Numbered from the stretch's first letter, positions 8,053 through 18,231 are shown. The stretch: 64,000 nucleotides of DNA from MGBC124762 sp048201935 (GCA_048201935.1 DBFBGR010000001.1:1-64000); one strand, 5' to 3'. The notes: a model not told the origin generated them from the letters alone. Numbers and translations are program-made.

Positions 8053-8967
8053 ATGACGGAGGTGATCGGGCGGCTGGCCCCAAGCCCCAGCGGAGAGATG
8101 CACCTGGGCAACGCCTTCGCGGCGCTGCTGGCCTGGCTGGGGGCCCGAAGCCAGGGCGGGCGGGTGCTGCTGCGGCTGGAGGACCTGGACAAGCCCCGCT
8201 GCCCGGAGCGGTACGCCCAGGGCGTGATGGCCGACTTCGCCTGGCTGGGCCTAGACTGGGACAACGAGCCGGTGTGGCAGTCCCAACGGGACGGCTTCTA
8301 CCAAAACTGTCTGACCCGGCTGGCAGAGCAAGGACTGGTCTACCCCTGCTATTGTTCTCGCAAGGAGCTCCACGCCGTCACCGAGGCCAGCGCCCCCCAC
8401 GGCGCGGCGCCGGTATACCCCGGCACCTGCCGGGGCCTTACAGCGGACCAGTGCGCGGCCCTGACCGCCCAGGGCCGCCGCCCGGCCCTGCGCTCCCGGG
8501 TCCCCCACCGGGAATACAGCTTTTTGGATGGCTTGCAAGGACCTTATTCCTCCGATCTCTCCGCCGCCTGCGGAGACTTCATCCTCCGCCGCTCCGACGG
8601 CCTGTTCGCCTATCAGCTTGCGGTGGTGGCCGACGACGGCGCTATGGGCGTGACCCAGGTGGTCCGGGGCCGGGACCTCTTGCCCTCCACGCCCCAGCAG
8701 CTCTGGCTCCAAGACTGTCTGGGCCTTCCCCACCCCGCCTACTACCACGTGCCGTTGCTGCTGGCCGCCGACGGGCGGCGGCTGTCCAAGCGCGAGGGCG
8801 ACCTGTCCATCCGCGCGCTGAGCAAGCAATATTCCCCGCCGGAGCTGGTGGGCCAGTTGGCTTGCTGGGCGGGGCTCTTGGACTGGCCCAGGCCGGCGAC
8901 CCCCAAGAACCTGGTGGGAGAATTCGATTGGACCCGGGTGAGAAAAGAAGATGTGGTCGTCGCCTGA
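8053..8967 (+). CDS. gluQ: Glutamyl-Q tRNA(Asp) synthetase-like protein
   Basis: 304 aa, the length of GluQRS and much shorter than GltX (~480), because the anticodon-binding domain is absent. Class I signatures: RLAPSPSGEMHLGN (residues 7-20, HIGH equivalent HLGN) and RLSKREG (KMSKS equivalent, near 241). The cysteines in CYCSRKE with the Y..GTC downstream match the GluQRS zinc site. Such enzymes attach glutamate to queuosine of tRNA(Asp) rather than charging tRNA. GGGAGG lies at 8040-8044 before ATG 8053. The last codons are inside the terminator. Confidence 0.85.
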   Translation: MTEVIGRLAPSPSGEMHLGNAFAALLAWLGARSQGGRVLLRLEDLDKPRCPERYAQGVMADFAWLGLDWDNEPVWQSQRDGFYQNCLTRLAEQGLVYPCYCSRKELHAVTEASAPHGAAPVYPGTCRGLTADQCAALTAQGRRPALRSRVPHREYSFLDGLQGPYSSDLSAACGDFILRRSDGLFAYQLAVVADDGAMGVTQVVRGRDLLPSTPQQLWLQDCLGLPHPAYYHVPLLLAADGRRLSKREGDLSIRALSKQYSPPELVGQLACWAGLLDWPRPATPKNLVGEFDWTRVRKEDVVVA

Positions 8968-8982
8968 CGACCACATCTTTTT
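8948..8982 (+). terminator. Terminator overlapping the gluQ stop codon
   Basis: AAGATGTGGTCG (8948-8959) pairs with CGACCACATCTT (8968-8979), then TTTTT. The gluQ stop TGA (8965-8967) lies in the loop, so the 5' arm is coding sequence. The converging addA gene ends at 8981 and probably uses the same hairpin. Confidence 0.85.
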
Positions 8983-11900
8983 ACAGCTCCACCGCCTGAC
9001 TCAAGGTGAAGAACCACAGGACCTTTTTGGCCACGGGCCGGTCCAGCAGCCGGCTGAGGGCCTGGGCGTAGGCCTCCAACTGGGGCCGGTACTCCCGGGC
9101 TCGGGCCTCCACGGTGTCGGCGGTGACCCGGTCACTTTTGAAGTCCAGGATCACTAAGCCCTGGGGGGTGTCGTACCAGCAGTCCACCACTCCCTGGAGC
9201 AGCACCCGCTCGCCGGGGTCCAGGCCGGGGAAATACCGCCCGGCGGGCTCCAAAACGGAGAATTTGAACTCCCGGTGGAGCCCCTCCCCTGCCGCCAGGA
9301 CCTCCCGGCCCACCTCTGAGCGGAAGAACCGCAGCAGCACCGCCGGGTCCACCGCTTGGCCCTGCTGAGGGGTGACGATCTGCTGGTCGATGAGCCGCCC
9401 GATCTCCTGGCGAAGATGCTCCTCGCTGTCGGCGCAGGCGTAGTCCAGATACTGCATGACCACATGGTGGGCCGTGCCCCGCTCCCCAGGGGTCAGGCCC
9501 CGTTCGGCGGCAAAGTCGGGCCGGTCGAAGAGGATGGGCCGGGGCTGGGGGAATGCCTCCTCCGCTGTTTCGCTGTCTACGTCCCGGCCCTTGAGCTGGG
9601 TGGCGGTGAGCTTGGAGGGTAGGTCGCAGGCCGCGGCGTAGGGATAACGCCACCCATAGTCGGGCAGGGCTTGGACTCGGGCCGTTTCATCCGCTCCGGC
9701 GGCGCTTTTTCGCCGGGGCACAGTCAAAAACTCCCCGCCGTCGTGGATGGACATCTCCCAAGAAAGGCCGTAGAAAGCCTCCGCCGGCGGCAGATGCTCC
9801 AAGGGCGCACCCTGGCGCAGGGCGTCCCGGGCTTCGGGACGGCACAGGGCCGCCGCAAGTACCCAGTGGCCCACGCTGGGCAGGCGGCTGAGCAGTTGAG
9901 GCGGCACGGGCAGTTGGGCGTCAGGCAGCAGCTTGGCAAGCTCCTTTTCCACGTCTCGCAGCGTGCACACCAGGATGAGCTTCTCCCGAGCCCGGGTCAG
10001 GGCCACATACAAAAGCCGCAGCTCCTCGCTGTAGAGCTCCTGCTCTTGCTTGGCAATGACCGCCTGGCGGGCCAGGGTGGTGTAGCGGATCTGACGCTGG
10101 GCGTCAATGCCCTGGGGCCCCAGGCCCATCTCCCGGTGGAAGAGCATAGGCTCTCGGTTATCCATCTTATTAAAACCTTTGCCCAGGCCGCCCACCACCA
10201 CGATGGGGAACTCCAGGCCCTTGGAGCGGTGGATGCTGAGGATGCGCACGCCCTGGGTCCCCGCGCCCGGGGCGCTGAGCCGCTGGCCCTGGTCCCGAAG
10301 ACGGCGCAGATGGGTCAAAAAGCCGAACAGGCCCTTGTGACCGCTGGAGTCGAAGTCCCGGGCGTACTGGTAGAGGGCCAGCAGGTGGGCCCTTCGCTCC
10401 TCCCCGCCGGGCATGGCGCAGGCCAGGGCCAGTAGGCCGGTGCGGCAATAGACCTCCCACAAAAGCTCGTAGCTTCGCTTGTCCTGGGCCATGTCCCGTA
10501 GCTCTTGGAGCTGGTCCAGAAAGGCACGGCTGTCGTCTTGACCGTCGGCAAGCAGCGCGTCGTAGTAATCCCCCGCGCCCTTGGCGGCGCGGAGCTGGGC
10601 CAGGCGGTCGGGGCTGAAGCCGTAGAGGGGCGAGCGCAACACCGCGATCAGCGGCACGTCCTGCCGGGGGTTGTCGATGATCTCCAAATAGGATAGGGCC
10701 ATGGCGGTCTCCGGCGCGTCGAAGAAGTCCTCGCCGCCCTCGCTGGCCCAGGGGATGCCCTGCTCGTCCAGGGCTCGGGTGTAGCGTGGCAGGACCTGGT
10801 TGGGCGAGCGCAGGAGGATGGCCATATCCCCCGGCTCGGCCCGGCGGGCGTTCTCTCCCTCGCCGATGATAAAACCGCTGTCCAGCAGCTCCCGCAGTCG
10901 CTTGGCGATGGACCGGGGCTCTGCCATGGTATCAAAGCCGTCCTCCTCCGCCTTGGGGTTGTTCAAAAGCCGCAGTTCCACGGCGCACTCGGCCCTTAGC
11001 ATAAAACTGCCGCCGCAGCGCAGGGCCTCCTCCGGCCCGTAGTCCAGCTCGCCCACCTCCCGGCTCATCAGGTTGCCAAAGAGGAAGTTGACGCAGTCCA
11101 CCACCTCGGGCCGGGAGCGGAAGTTCTCCCCCAGGACCACACGCCGCCCCTGGCCGGGCTCGGCCTCCTGGGCCGGGGGAAAGGCCCGGTACTTCTCCAA
11201 AAAGATGGTGGGGTCGGCCAGACGAAAGCGGTAGATAGACTGCTTTACGTCGCCCACCATGAAGAGCCCGCCCTTGTCGCCGGCGAGAGCGTCAAAGAGG
11301 GCGTTTTGGACCTGGTTGGTGTCCTGATACTCGTCCACCATCACTTCGATCAGCTTATCCTGCCACTCCCGGGCCACCTCGGGATGCTCGCGCAAAAGCC
11401 GCAGGGCCAAATGCTCCAGGTCGGCAAAATCCAGCACGCCCCGCCGGGCTTTCAACGCGCGGTAGCCCTGGTCGAACTGCTCGATGAGCTCCGTCAGCGC
11501 CGCCACCGCCGGGGCCACGGCCTGAAGGTCGGCCAGATGCTGGGCCCCGCGTCGCTCCAAGGGCGCGGCCTCCCGGACAAACTGCCGCTTGCAGCTCTCC
11601 CGCAGGTCCTTGGCCCGCTGGGCCAGCGCCGGGTCCAGGCACTTGGCCGAGGAGCCCAGCCGCGGGAAAGAGGGCATCCGGGCCTGGTCCCAGGTCTCGG
11701 CGTGGGCCAGGTCGTCCAGGCTGGCCACCGTGGCCTCCAGACTGCCCGCGTAGGCCGCCACGCCCTGGCGGCAGGCCTCGGCCACCGGGGCCAGGCTGTC
11801 CCGCCAATACCGGGCCAGGGCCCGGTAGCGCTCCAAAAGGTAGGCCCCCCACACCGTCTGTCCCACGTCGTCCAGACCGGCCACGTCAAAGGCCATCCGT

Positions 11901-12475
11901 TGCCGCTCCAGCCATGCGGCGGGGTCGGCGTAGCTCTGGAGCTTTTGGTGGATGGCCAGCACGATCTGGCCCAGGGCGTTGTCCTCCCGCCCAGGCTCAA
12001 AGGTGTCTAAAAGAAGCCCTAAAGCGTCGTCGGGCGCGTCGTAGCGGCGCTCCAGCACCGCCTCCAACGCCTCCACCCGGAGGGCCGCCGCCTCGGCTTC
12101 GTCGCACAGGCGGTAGTCCCGCTCCAGGTCGATGAGGTAGCCCCACTGGCGTAGCAGCTCTCCGCAGAAGGCGTGGACGGTGGAGATGTGGGCCTGGTAC
12201 ACCAGCGTCAACTGCCGCCGGAGATGCCGGTCGCCGGGGTGCTGGGCCAGGGCCTGGCCCAGCCGCTCCAGCACCCGGCCCTTGAGCTCGGCGGCGGCGG
12301 CGTTGGTGAAGGTGATGATGAGGAAGCGGTCCACGTCCGCCCCCGCCAAAACTCGCTCCAGCAGCCGCTCCACCAGCACCCGGGTCTTGCCCGCGCCGGC
12401 GGCGGCGGAGACCAACAGCGGCCCGCCTTGGTCAAACACCGCCTGCTGTTGGGCGGCGGTCAGAGCAAAGCTCAC
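8981..12475 (-). CDS. addA: ATP-dependent helicase/nuclease subunit A
   Basis: 1164 aa, UvrD-type helicase fused to a RecB-family nuclease; with AddB it resects double-strand breaks up to Chi for RecA loading. Walker A SAAAGAGKTR at residues 23-32, motif II VDEYQDTN near 378, motif VI region VALTRAREKL, and C-terminal nuclease residues GLVILDFKSD near 1110. Its ATG overlaps the addB stop by 4 bp (ATGA), giving coupled translation. It is the last gene of the long operon that starts at 21254. Confidence 0.97.
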   Translation of the reverse strand: MSFALTAAQQQAVFDQGGPLLVSAAAGAGKTRVLVERLLERVLAGADVDRFLIITFTNAAAAELKGRVLERLGQALAQHPGDRHLRRQLTLVYQAHISTVHAFCGELLRQWGYLIDLERDYRLCDEAEAAALRVEALEAVLERRYDAPDDALGLLLDTFEPGREDNALGQIVLAIHQKLQSYADPAAWLERQRMAFDVAGLDDVGQTVWGAYLLERYRALARYWRDSLAPVAEACRQGVAAYAGSLEATVASLDDLAHAETWDQARMPSFPRLGSSAKCLDPALAQRAKDLRESCKRQFVREAAPLERRGAQHLADLQAVAPAVAALTELIEQFDQGYRALKARRGVLDFADLEHLALRLLREHPEVAREWQDKLIEVMVDEYQDTNQVQNALFDALAGDKGGLFMVGDVKQSIYRFRLADPTIFLEKYRAFPPAQEAEPGQGRRVVLGENFRSRPEVVDCVNFLFGNLMSREVGELDYGPEEALRCGGSFMLRAECAVELRLLNNPKAEEDGFDTMAEPRSIAKRLRELLDSGFIIGEGENARRAEPGDMAILLRSPNQVLPRYTRALDEQGIPWASEGGEDFFDAPETAMALSYLEIIDNPRQDVPLIAVLRSPLYGFSPDRLAQLRAAKGAGDYYDALLADGQDDSRAFLDQLQELRDMAQDKRSYELLWEVYCRTGLLALACAMPGGEERRAHLLALYQYARDFDSSGHKGLFGFLTHLRRLRDQGQRLSAPGAGTQGVRILSIHRSKGLEFPIVVVGGLGKGFNKMDNREPMLFHREMGLGPQGIDAQRQIRYTTLARQAVIAKQEQELYSEELRLLYVALTRAREKLILVCTLRDVEKELAKLLPDAQLPVPPQLLSRLPSVGHWVLAAALCRPEARDALRQGAPLEHLPPAEAFYGLSWEMSIHDGGEFLTVPRRKSAAGADETARVQALPDYGWRYPYAAACDLPSKLTATQLKGRDVDSETAEEAFPQPRPILFDRPDFAAERGLTPGERGTAHHVVMQYLDYACADSEEHLRQEIGRLIDQQIVTPQQGQAVDPAVLLRFFRSEVGREVLAAGEGLHREFKFSVLEPAGRYFPGLDPGERVLLQGVVDCWYDTPQGLVILDFKSDRVTADTVEARAREYRPQLEAYAQALSRLLDRPVAKKVLWFFTLSQAVEL

Positions 12476-15400
12476 GGCTCCTCACCTCCCTCCAACGCGT
12501 CCCAGAACTCCTCGTTTTTCAGCTTGCGCCCCCAGCGGCGGCCCTCGCCGCCCAGGCCGTGCTCAAACTGGCAGGCCGGGCGGTAGCGGCACCACTGGCA
12601 GGCGTTTTGCTGCTCGCCCCGCCAGTAGGGGTCGGCGCACACCTTGCCCTCGCGCAGCTCCCGGGCCACCTGGGCCAGGATCTGGTCCAGATGCCGGGAA
12701 AGACGGCCCAGCTGGGCAAGGCTGGCCAGGTCGTTGGAGGTGAAGCCGCCGTCCTTACGCAGACGAAGGGGCAAAAACCGCTTGCGGTCCGGGGTGTTCT
12801 CCATGGCCTCCAGCACCGCGGGGTCGTCCAGCAGCAGGCCTTGACGGGTCAAGGCTTTATCCAACTGCGCCTGGCGTTCCTCCTCCGTCATATCCCGCTC
12901 GCCCTTGGCCAGCAGGTCCCGGGCGGGGACATAGAGTACCCCGGCAGGGACCACCTCCTTGCCAAAGTAGTCCTTGCCGTATTTTTCCAGGGTGAACAGA
13001 TACAAAAGCATCTGCATCCCGATGCCGTGGAACACGTCGGTGAGGTCAAAGCTCTTGCGGCCCGTTTTGTAGTCCATCACCCGCAGATAGAGCCTGCCGC
13101 CGTGCTCCCAGCCGTCCACCCGGTCCACAAAGCCGCTGACGCTGACGGTAAAGCCGTCCAGCTCCAGCGTCACCGGCGGCAGGTCCTTGCCCTTGCCAAA
13201 GCCCAGCTCGAAGGCCAGGGGCTTGAAGTCGCTGGCGCGAAGCTCCTGGGCGGCGTTGAGCACCACCCGCTCCACGGTCTTGCGAAGGCGGCCAAAGAGG
13301 TAGACAAAGCGCGGGGACTTGTCCTCCAGACCGCCCAAGTCCTCGGCGAGATACCGCTCCACCGCCTGGCGGGTCAACTCCCGCACCGCACCGTCGTCCA
13401 TGTCCTTGTCCCACTTGCCCAAGACCTCCTCCAGCACCGCGTGGACAAAGGTGCCGTACTCCGGCGCGGCGAAGCCCAGGCCCTGGCGGGGCTTCGCGCC
13501 CAGGCCGTAGCGCATGAAGTCGGAGAAGTGGCAGGAGCGGTAGAGGTCCAGCCGGGAGGCGGACATGGCCGCTCCCTTGCCGTAGAGGGCGGCCACGCCT
13601 TCCGGGGACAAGCTGCCCCGCTGGGCCGTGGCCGCCTGGGCCAGACGCTGGGCCCGGCCCTCCATGCCCGGGACCCGCTCCAAAGCGGAGCGGACGGCCT
13701 CGTCCCCCACCGCCAGCTCCAAGGCCGGACCCGGCGCGGCCAGTCGGGGGTCGGGTCCGGCGGCGGCGTTTTCCACGAAGAGCAACGGGAAGAGCCGCTC
13801 CAGCCGGGGCACCAGGAAGGCGGGGGCACGCTCCTCCCCCGCCGCCTGGGCGGGCCAGAGCAGATAGAGCCGCTGAGTAGGCAGCGTGGCGGCGTTGTAG
13901 GCGATGGTCATCTCCCGGCCCAGCCGCTCCTCCAGCCGAGGAGCCAGAGAGAGGCCAAGCTGGGACAGGGCCAGGCGGTCATCGTCGGTCAAAAGCCCCG
14001 CCGAGCGCTGGCAGTCGGGCAGGCGCTTGTCGTCACAGCCCAGGAAGAAGACGGCCTTGTAGCTCTCGTAGCCAAGGCGCGGACAGGGCCCCGCCGTCAC
14101 CCGGTCCAGGGCCACGGGGATGGAGCCCACCTGGTACTGGCTGAGCACCAGGGCAAAGAGCCGGGCGAACTCCCCGGCGTCCATCTCCCGCTGGGCCAGC
14201 AGCCGGGCGCAGCTCTCCAACGCCTCCACCAAGATGCGCCAGAGCTGGGCGTACTCGTCGGCCAGGCCCAGCTCTCCCCGCTCTCGCAGGGCCTCCACCC
14301 GGGCCGCCAGGGTCTGGGGCAGCCGGATGTCCTCCAAAAAGTCGTAAAGGGCCATGGCCCGGTCCCGCCCGGTGGTCCCAGTCGCCCGGCGGAGCTTTTC
14401 CAGAGGCTCCATCACCTGCCGGCGCAAGGTGTTGAGCTCTTCTAATCGTGCCTCGGTCTCCTCGGTATAGGCTCTGCCGTAGCCCTCGGGGTGCATCCTC
14501 CAAGGCTTGGACGAGGCCCACATCCCGCCCCGGATATCCCAGGTGACCACGTAGTTTTCCAGCTTGTCCAGAGCGTCGGCGTCCAGGCCGGTGAGGCCGG
14601 TCTTCAGGTAGCGCAGCACGTCCTCGCGCCGGTAGCCGCCCTCCACCGCCTCCAAGGCCCCGGTGATAAGGGCCAGGATGGGCTTTTCCAAAATATCCTG
14701 GGTCCGGGCCAGGAAGACGGGCACGCCGTACTGGCCGAAGACCGAGTCCAGCAGCTCCTCATAGCCCTCCAAGGTCCGGGCTGTAACGGCAACGTCCCGA
14801 AACCGCCAGCCCTCCTCCCGGCAAAGGCGCAGGATCTCCGCCGCGGTCCACTCCACCTCCTGCCGGGGCCCAGCGGCCTGGACGCAACGCACCGGAGCCT
14901 TGGCGGGCCAGGGCTCCGGCTGGATCTCAAAGAGCTGACGCTCCAGGTGCCGCAGCGCCGGGTCCTTGCCCTCCAAGAGCTCTGTAAGGGTCTCTACCTT
15001 TACATCCTTTCCCGCCGACTGGGCCAGCTCCTGAAGCCGAGCCGCTGTCTTCCGGGCAGGGGAAAACACCCCCAGCCCCTCCTCGTCCTCAGCCAGGTGG
15101 TCGCAGGTGAGGGCGAAGGTGACGCTGTGGGCCTTTTTCATCAAGGCGGAGAGCACCAGGCACTGCTGGGGCGTAAAGTCGGTGAAGCCGTCCAGGTAGA
15201 TATCCGCCCCATCGCCCCAGTCGCAGCGGCCCAGGGCCTGGGCCAGGCGGGTCAGCAGGTCCCGGGGGTCGGCCCCCAGGGTGTCGCACAGCGTCTCGTA
15301 GGCCCCGAAGATGAGCCCCAGGTCCCGGAGCTTGTCCCCGGCGGAGCCGCCCAGCTCTCCGCCGGCCTTCAGCAGCGTCTCGGGCTGGACGCAGTAGCTC

Positions 15401-15777
15401 TTGCACTCGTCCAGGGTGTCCAGCAGCCCCGATAAAAACGCCGGCTTTCGGGAGGGTGCGTGGTAGACGGTGAGGGCGCTCTGGGTCTCCCGCACCGCCA
15501 GGTACATCACCAGCAGCCGTCCGCCCTTGTCCAGCGCGGGCCGGGCTAACCCTCCGGCCTGGGCGAAGACCCGGCTGGCCATGCGGGTGAAGGTGAGCAC
15601 CTCGCCCTGCAGGGACAGCGCGTTGCCCCCCAGGGCGCACAGCCGGGCCTCGGCGCGGTGGGAGTACTGCTCGGGGACCACCAAAATTTGGCGGCGGCGA
15701 GGGGCGTTCTCCCCCATTTTTTCAAAAATACGGCTGGACTTTCCCGTGCCGCCCCGACCGATGAGAAGCTGGACCAT
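12472..15777 (-). CDS. addB: ATP-dependent helicase/deoxyribonuclease subunit B
   Basis: 1101 aa. N-terminal Walker A GRGGTGKS (residues 8-15), an inactivated helicase body, and a C-terminal nuclease with an iron-sulfur cluster: one cysteine in LYRSCHFS (near 740) and three in NACQWCRYRPAC at the very end. DYKTG is the nuclease motif. AddB recognises Chi and cuts the other strand. It starts 4 nt after the S41 protease stop, so it belongs to the same transcript as the division genes upstream, an unusual partner for a recombination enzyme. Confidence 0.96.
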   Translation of the reverse strand: MVQLLIGRGGTGKSSRIFEKMGENAPRRRQILVVPEQYSHRAEARLCALGGNALSLQGEVLTFTRMASRVFAQAGGLARPALDKGGRLLVMYLAVRETQSALTVYHAPSRKPAFLSGLLDTLDECKSYCVQPETLLKAGGELGGSAGDKLRDLGLIFGAYETLCDTLGADPRDLLTRLAQALGRCDWGDGADIYLDGFTDFTPQQCLVLSALMKKAHSVTFALTCDHLAEDEEGLGVFSPARKTAARLQELAQSAGKDVKVETLTELLEGKDPALRHLERQLFEIQPEPWPAKAPVRCVQAAGPRQEVEWTAAEILRLCREEGWRFRDVAVTARTLEGYEELLDSVFGQYGVPVFLARTQDILEKPILALITGALEAVEGGYRREDVLRYLKTGLTGLDADALDKLENYVVTWDIRGGMWASSKPWRMHPEGYGRAYTEETEARLEELNTLRRQVMEPLEKLRRATGTTGRDRAMALYDFLEDIRLPQTLAARVEALRERGELGLADEYAQLWRILVEALESCARLLAQREMDAGEFARLFALVLSQYQVGSIPVALDRVTAGPCPRLGYESYKAVFFLGCDDKRLPDCQRSAGLLTDDDRLALSQLGLSLAPRLEERLGREMTIAYNAATLPTQRLYLLWPAQAAGEERAPAFLVPRLERLFPLLFVENAAAGPDPRLAAPGPALELAVGDEAVRSALERVPGMEGRAQRLAQAATAQRGSLSPEGVAALYGKGAAMSASRLDLYRSCHFSDFMRYGLGAKPRQGLGFAAPEYGTFVHAVLEEVLGKWDKDMDDGAVRELTRQAVERYLAEDLGGLEDKSPRFVYLFGRLRKTVERVVLNAAQELRASDFKPLAFELGFGKGKDLPPVTLELDGFTVSVSGFVDRVDGWEHGGRLYLRVMDYKTGRKSFDLTDVFHGIGMQMLLYLFTLEKYGKDYFGKEVVPAGVLYVPARDLLAKGERDMTEEERQAQLDKALTRQGLLLDDPAVLEAMENTPDRKRFLPLRLRKDGGFTSNDLASLAQLGRLSRHLDQILAQVARELREGKVCADPYWRGEQQNACQWCRYRPACQFEHGLGGEGRRWGRKLKNEEFWDALEGGEEP

Positions 15778-15781
15778 CGCC

Positions 15782-16912
15782 TCAGCCCAGCCTTTCTTCC
15801 AGCGCGGCTACGGCCTTGTCCAGCTGGGCCTGAGGCTCGCGCTCGGCCACGTCGGGGACCAGTCCCGTGCCGATGAGGGAGGTCCCGCCACCGGTGGCGT
15901 ACATCCCGGTGGACAGGTTGAGCCCGCCGCCGTTGGGCAGGCCAAAGGCCTGCTGGTAGTAGCCCTTGCCGCAGGTCTGGACGCCGATCAAGGGCGCCTG
16001 AACGCTCTCGCGGAGCTGGGCGGCAAAGAGCTCGGCGGCGGAGTAGCTGTCGGCGTCGATGAGCACTGCCATAGGGAGGTCCACGCAGCTCTCGTCCGAC
16101 TCCACCTTCTTCACCGGGCCATCCTTGCGGTGCTCGGTGAAGATGGGCCCCTCGGGCAGAAGGTAGTCCAAAAGGTCGGTGAGCTCGTCCACATAGCCGC
16201 CGGGGTTGGAGCGCACGTCAAACAAGAGCCCTCGCGCGCCCTGGCCCACCAGGTCGTCCACCGCCTCCTTGGCGCTTTGGGCGCTGCCGGCGTAAAAGTT
16301 ATAAAGGCGCACATAGCCCACGCCGTTTTCCAGCAGCTCATGCTCCACCGACAGGCTCTGGACCTGGGCGGCCCGGAGGGTGACCTCCCGGCTTTTTCCC
16401 TCGCTGTCCAGCACGGTGAAGACCATCTCCCGGCCATCCTCCTGGCCGATCTGACTCACCAGCTCGTCCAGATTTTCCGTGTTCAAGGCCTGGCCGTCGA
16501 TGGCGGTGATGCGCCAGCCCGGCTCCAGCCCCGCCTGCTGGGCGGGGCCGCCGGGGGTGACAGAAACGATCTCCATATAACTGCCGTCCTCGGCGGGGGT
16601 GTAGGTCAGCCCCACGCCCACATAGCTGTTGCTGCGGCGCTGGAGCATATCGGCGTAGTCCTTGGGGCTGAGGTAGAGCGACCAGCGGTCGTCCAGGGCG
16701 GTGACGGTGGCGCTGAGGGCCGCGTCCACCACCCGCTCTTCGTCATAGGGCCCCACAAAGCGGCCCCGGATGAGCTCCACGCCCTCCAAAACAGCCAAGC
16801 CGCCCGGCCCCAAACGGAGCCAGGCGGTCAAAGCCACCGCCGCCACAGTGCAGACCACAGTGACGGCGGCAGTGACGATCAAAGCGATGGCGGAAAAGCG
16901 TTTTTCTTTCAT
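15782..16912 (-). CDS. S41 family C-terminal processing protease (CtpA-like)
   Basis: 376 aa. One N-terminal membrane anchor (about 8-32), a PDZ domain (about 95-175, containing PGGPAQQAGLEPG) and the S41 catalytic domain. Catalytic serine in SYSAAE (near 290) and lysine in TCGKGYY (near 315) form the Ser-Lys dyad. These periplasmic-side proteases trim wall hydrolases and other exported proteins. The ATG starts 1 nt after the stop of the M23 gene, the usual Firmicute order ftsE-ftsX-M23-ctp, so a role in division or in regulating the hydrolase is likely. Confidence 0.93.
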   Translation of the reverse strand: MKEKRFSAIALIVTAAVTVVCTVAAVALTAWLRLGPGGLAVLEGVELIRGRFVGPYDEERVVDAALSATVTALDDRWSLYLSPKDYADMLQRRSNSYVGVGLTYTPAEDGSYMEIVSVTPGGPAQQAGLEPGWRITAIDGQALNTENLDELVSQIGQEDGREMVFTVLDSEGKSREVTLRAAQVQSLSVEHELLENGVGYVRLYNFYAGSAQSAKEAVDDLVGQGARGLLFDVRSNPGGYVDELTDLLDYLLPEGPIFTEHRKDGPVKKVESDESCVDLPMAVLIDADSYSAAELFAAQLRESVQAPLIGVQTCGKGYYQQAFGLPNGGGLNLSTGMYATGGGTSLIGTGLVPDVAEREPQAQLDKAVAALEERLG

Positions 16913-16913
16913 A

Positions 16914-18218
16914 TCAGTTATAGGGGAAGCCGGTGTTGTTGATCCAGTTCACGTTGGGGTAATACTTCAGCGCGTCGGTGCGCTGGCCGTTGATGCGGAC
17001 CTCGAAGTGAAGGTGTGGCCCGGTGGAGCGGCCGGTGGAGCCCACATAGCCGATGACCTGGCCCTGGCTGACAATGTCGCCCACCTTCACCGCCCGCTTG
17101 GACATATGGGCGTAGAGGGTGGACACGCCGTCGCCGTGGGAGAGGACCACATAGTTGCCGTAGGAGCTGTGGTGGGCGCTGGTGAGGACCACGCCGCCCC
17201 GGGCGGCATAGATCTCCGTGCCTGTGGGCGCGCCGCCGATGTCGGTGCCGGAGTGGTTGGCCTGTTTGCCGGAGATGGGGTCCTTGCGGGGCCCGTAGAA
17301 GGAGTTGACCTTCACGCAGCTGGAGGGCAGGGGCCAGTACCACCCCGAGCCGGGGTCGAACTGGTAGGCGTTGGCGTTGCCCGACTTTTTGGCCGCTTCG
17401 ATGGCCTTTTGCAGCTCTTTCTCCTGCTTGGCGATCTCCGCGTCCATGGCCTTGGCGGCAGCGTTGAGCTCGTCCAGGGCCTTCTGGGTCTCCTTCTCGT
17501 CGGCCTTGATCTCGTTGATCAGCGCCTGGACCTCTTGCTTTTGGACCGCCAGCTCGTCCTGGGCGGCCTTTTGCTCGGCCTTGGCGGCCTCGGTCTCCGC
17601 CTGGGCCTGCTCCAGCTCCGCCTTGGCCTGCTGAAGGGCCGCCCGGGCGGCCTGGAGCTGGTCGCAGATGCGGTCGTTATAGTCAGCGATGGCGTTCACG
17701 GTATGGACCTTGTCCAAAAGATCGGGAAAGCTCTTGGCGGAGAAGAGGATGGACCAGTAGGACACCTGCCCCTCCTTCTCCATGGCCCGGCACTGGCGGC
17801 AGAAGAGGTCGAACTGGGCCCGCTCGGCGGCCTCGTTCTCCGCCACCTGGGTCTCCTTTTCGGTGATGAGGGCGGCGTACTGCTCAATCTGGGCGTTCAG
17901 GTTATCGATCTCGTCCTGGAGCACGTTGATCTGCTGCTCCAGGTTGTTCTTTTTGTCCATGGCCTTGCCCTTTTCCGCCTGAATGCCGCTGAGCTGGCTC
18001 TTCAGGTCGGATTTCTGCTTGGAAAGGCCCTTGTTCTTCTCTTTCAGGCTGTTGATCTGGCTCTGGATAGAGCTCACCGAGCCCGCTCCGGCGGCGGTGG
18101 CGTTGAGCACCATCACCACCATGGGAAGGAGCATCAGCAGCGCCAAAAGGCAGGCCACCAGGGCCATCATCCGCTCCCGGCGGTTGCGCTTGGGCTTGGA
18201 AGTGGTATGCTTACCCAT
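16914..18218 (-). CDS. EnvC-like M23 metallopeptidase with coiled coil
   Basis: 434 aa. A basic N-terminus and one signal/anchor segment (about 15-40), a long charged coiled coil (about 45-285, heptads rich in K, E, Q, L) and a C-terminal M23/LytM domain (about 310-425). Zinc ligands are visible in HSGTDIGG (near 320) and HLHFEV (near 403), so unlike E. coli EnvC it keeps metal-binding residues and may itself cut peptidoglycan. Directly downstream of ftsX, it is the probable extracellular partner of FtsEX, which moves such coiled coils. Confidence 0.93.
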   Translation of the reverse strand: MGKHTTSKPKRNRRERMMALVACLLALLMLLPMVVMVLNATAAGAGSVSSIQSQINSLKEKNKGLSKQKSDLKSQLSGIQAEKGKAMDKKNNLEQQINVLQDEIDNLNAQIEQYAALITEKETQVAENEAAERAQFDLFCRQCRAMEKEGQVSYWSILFSAKSFPDLLDKVHTVNAIADYNDRICDQLQAARAALQQAKAELEQAQAETEAAKAEQKAAQDELAVQKQEVQALINEIKADEKETQKALDELNAAAKAMDAEIAKQEKELQKAIEAAKKSGNANAYQFDPGSGWYWPLPSSCVKVNSFYGPRKDPISGKQANHSGTDIGGAPTGTEIYAARGGVVLTSAHHSSYGNYVVLSHGDGVSTLYAHMSKRAVKVGDIVSQGQVIGYVGSTGRSTGPHLHFEVRINGQRTDALKYYPNVNWINNTGFPYN

Positions 18219-18231
18219 GGCTGCTCCCTCC

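Noticed and set aside
12559..14445. 628-codon open frame on the plus strand
   Set aside because: Antisense to addB, which has clear motifs throughout.
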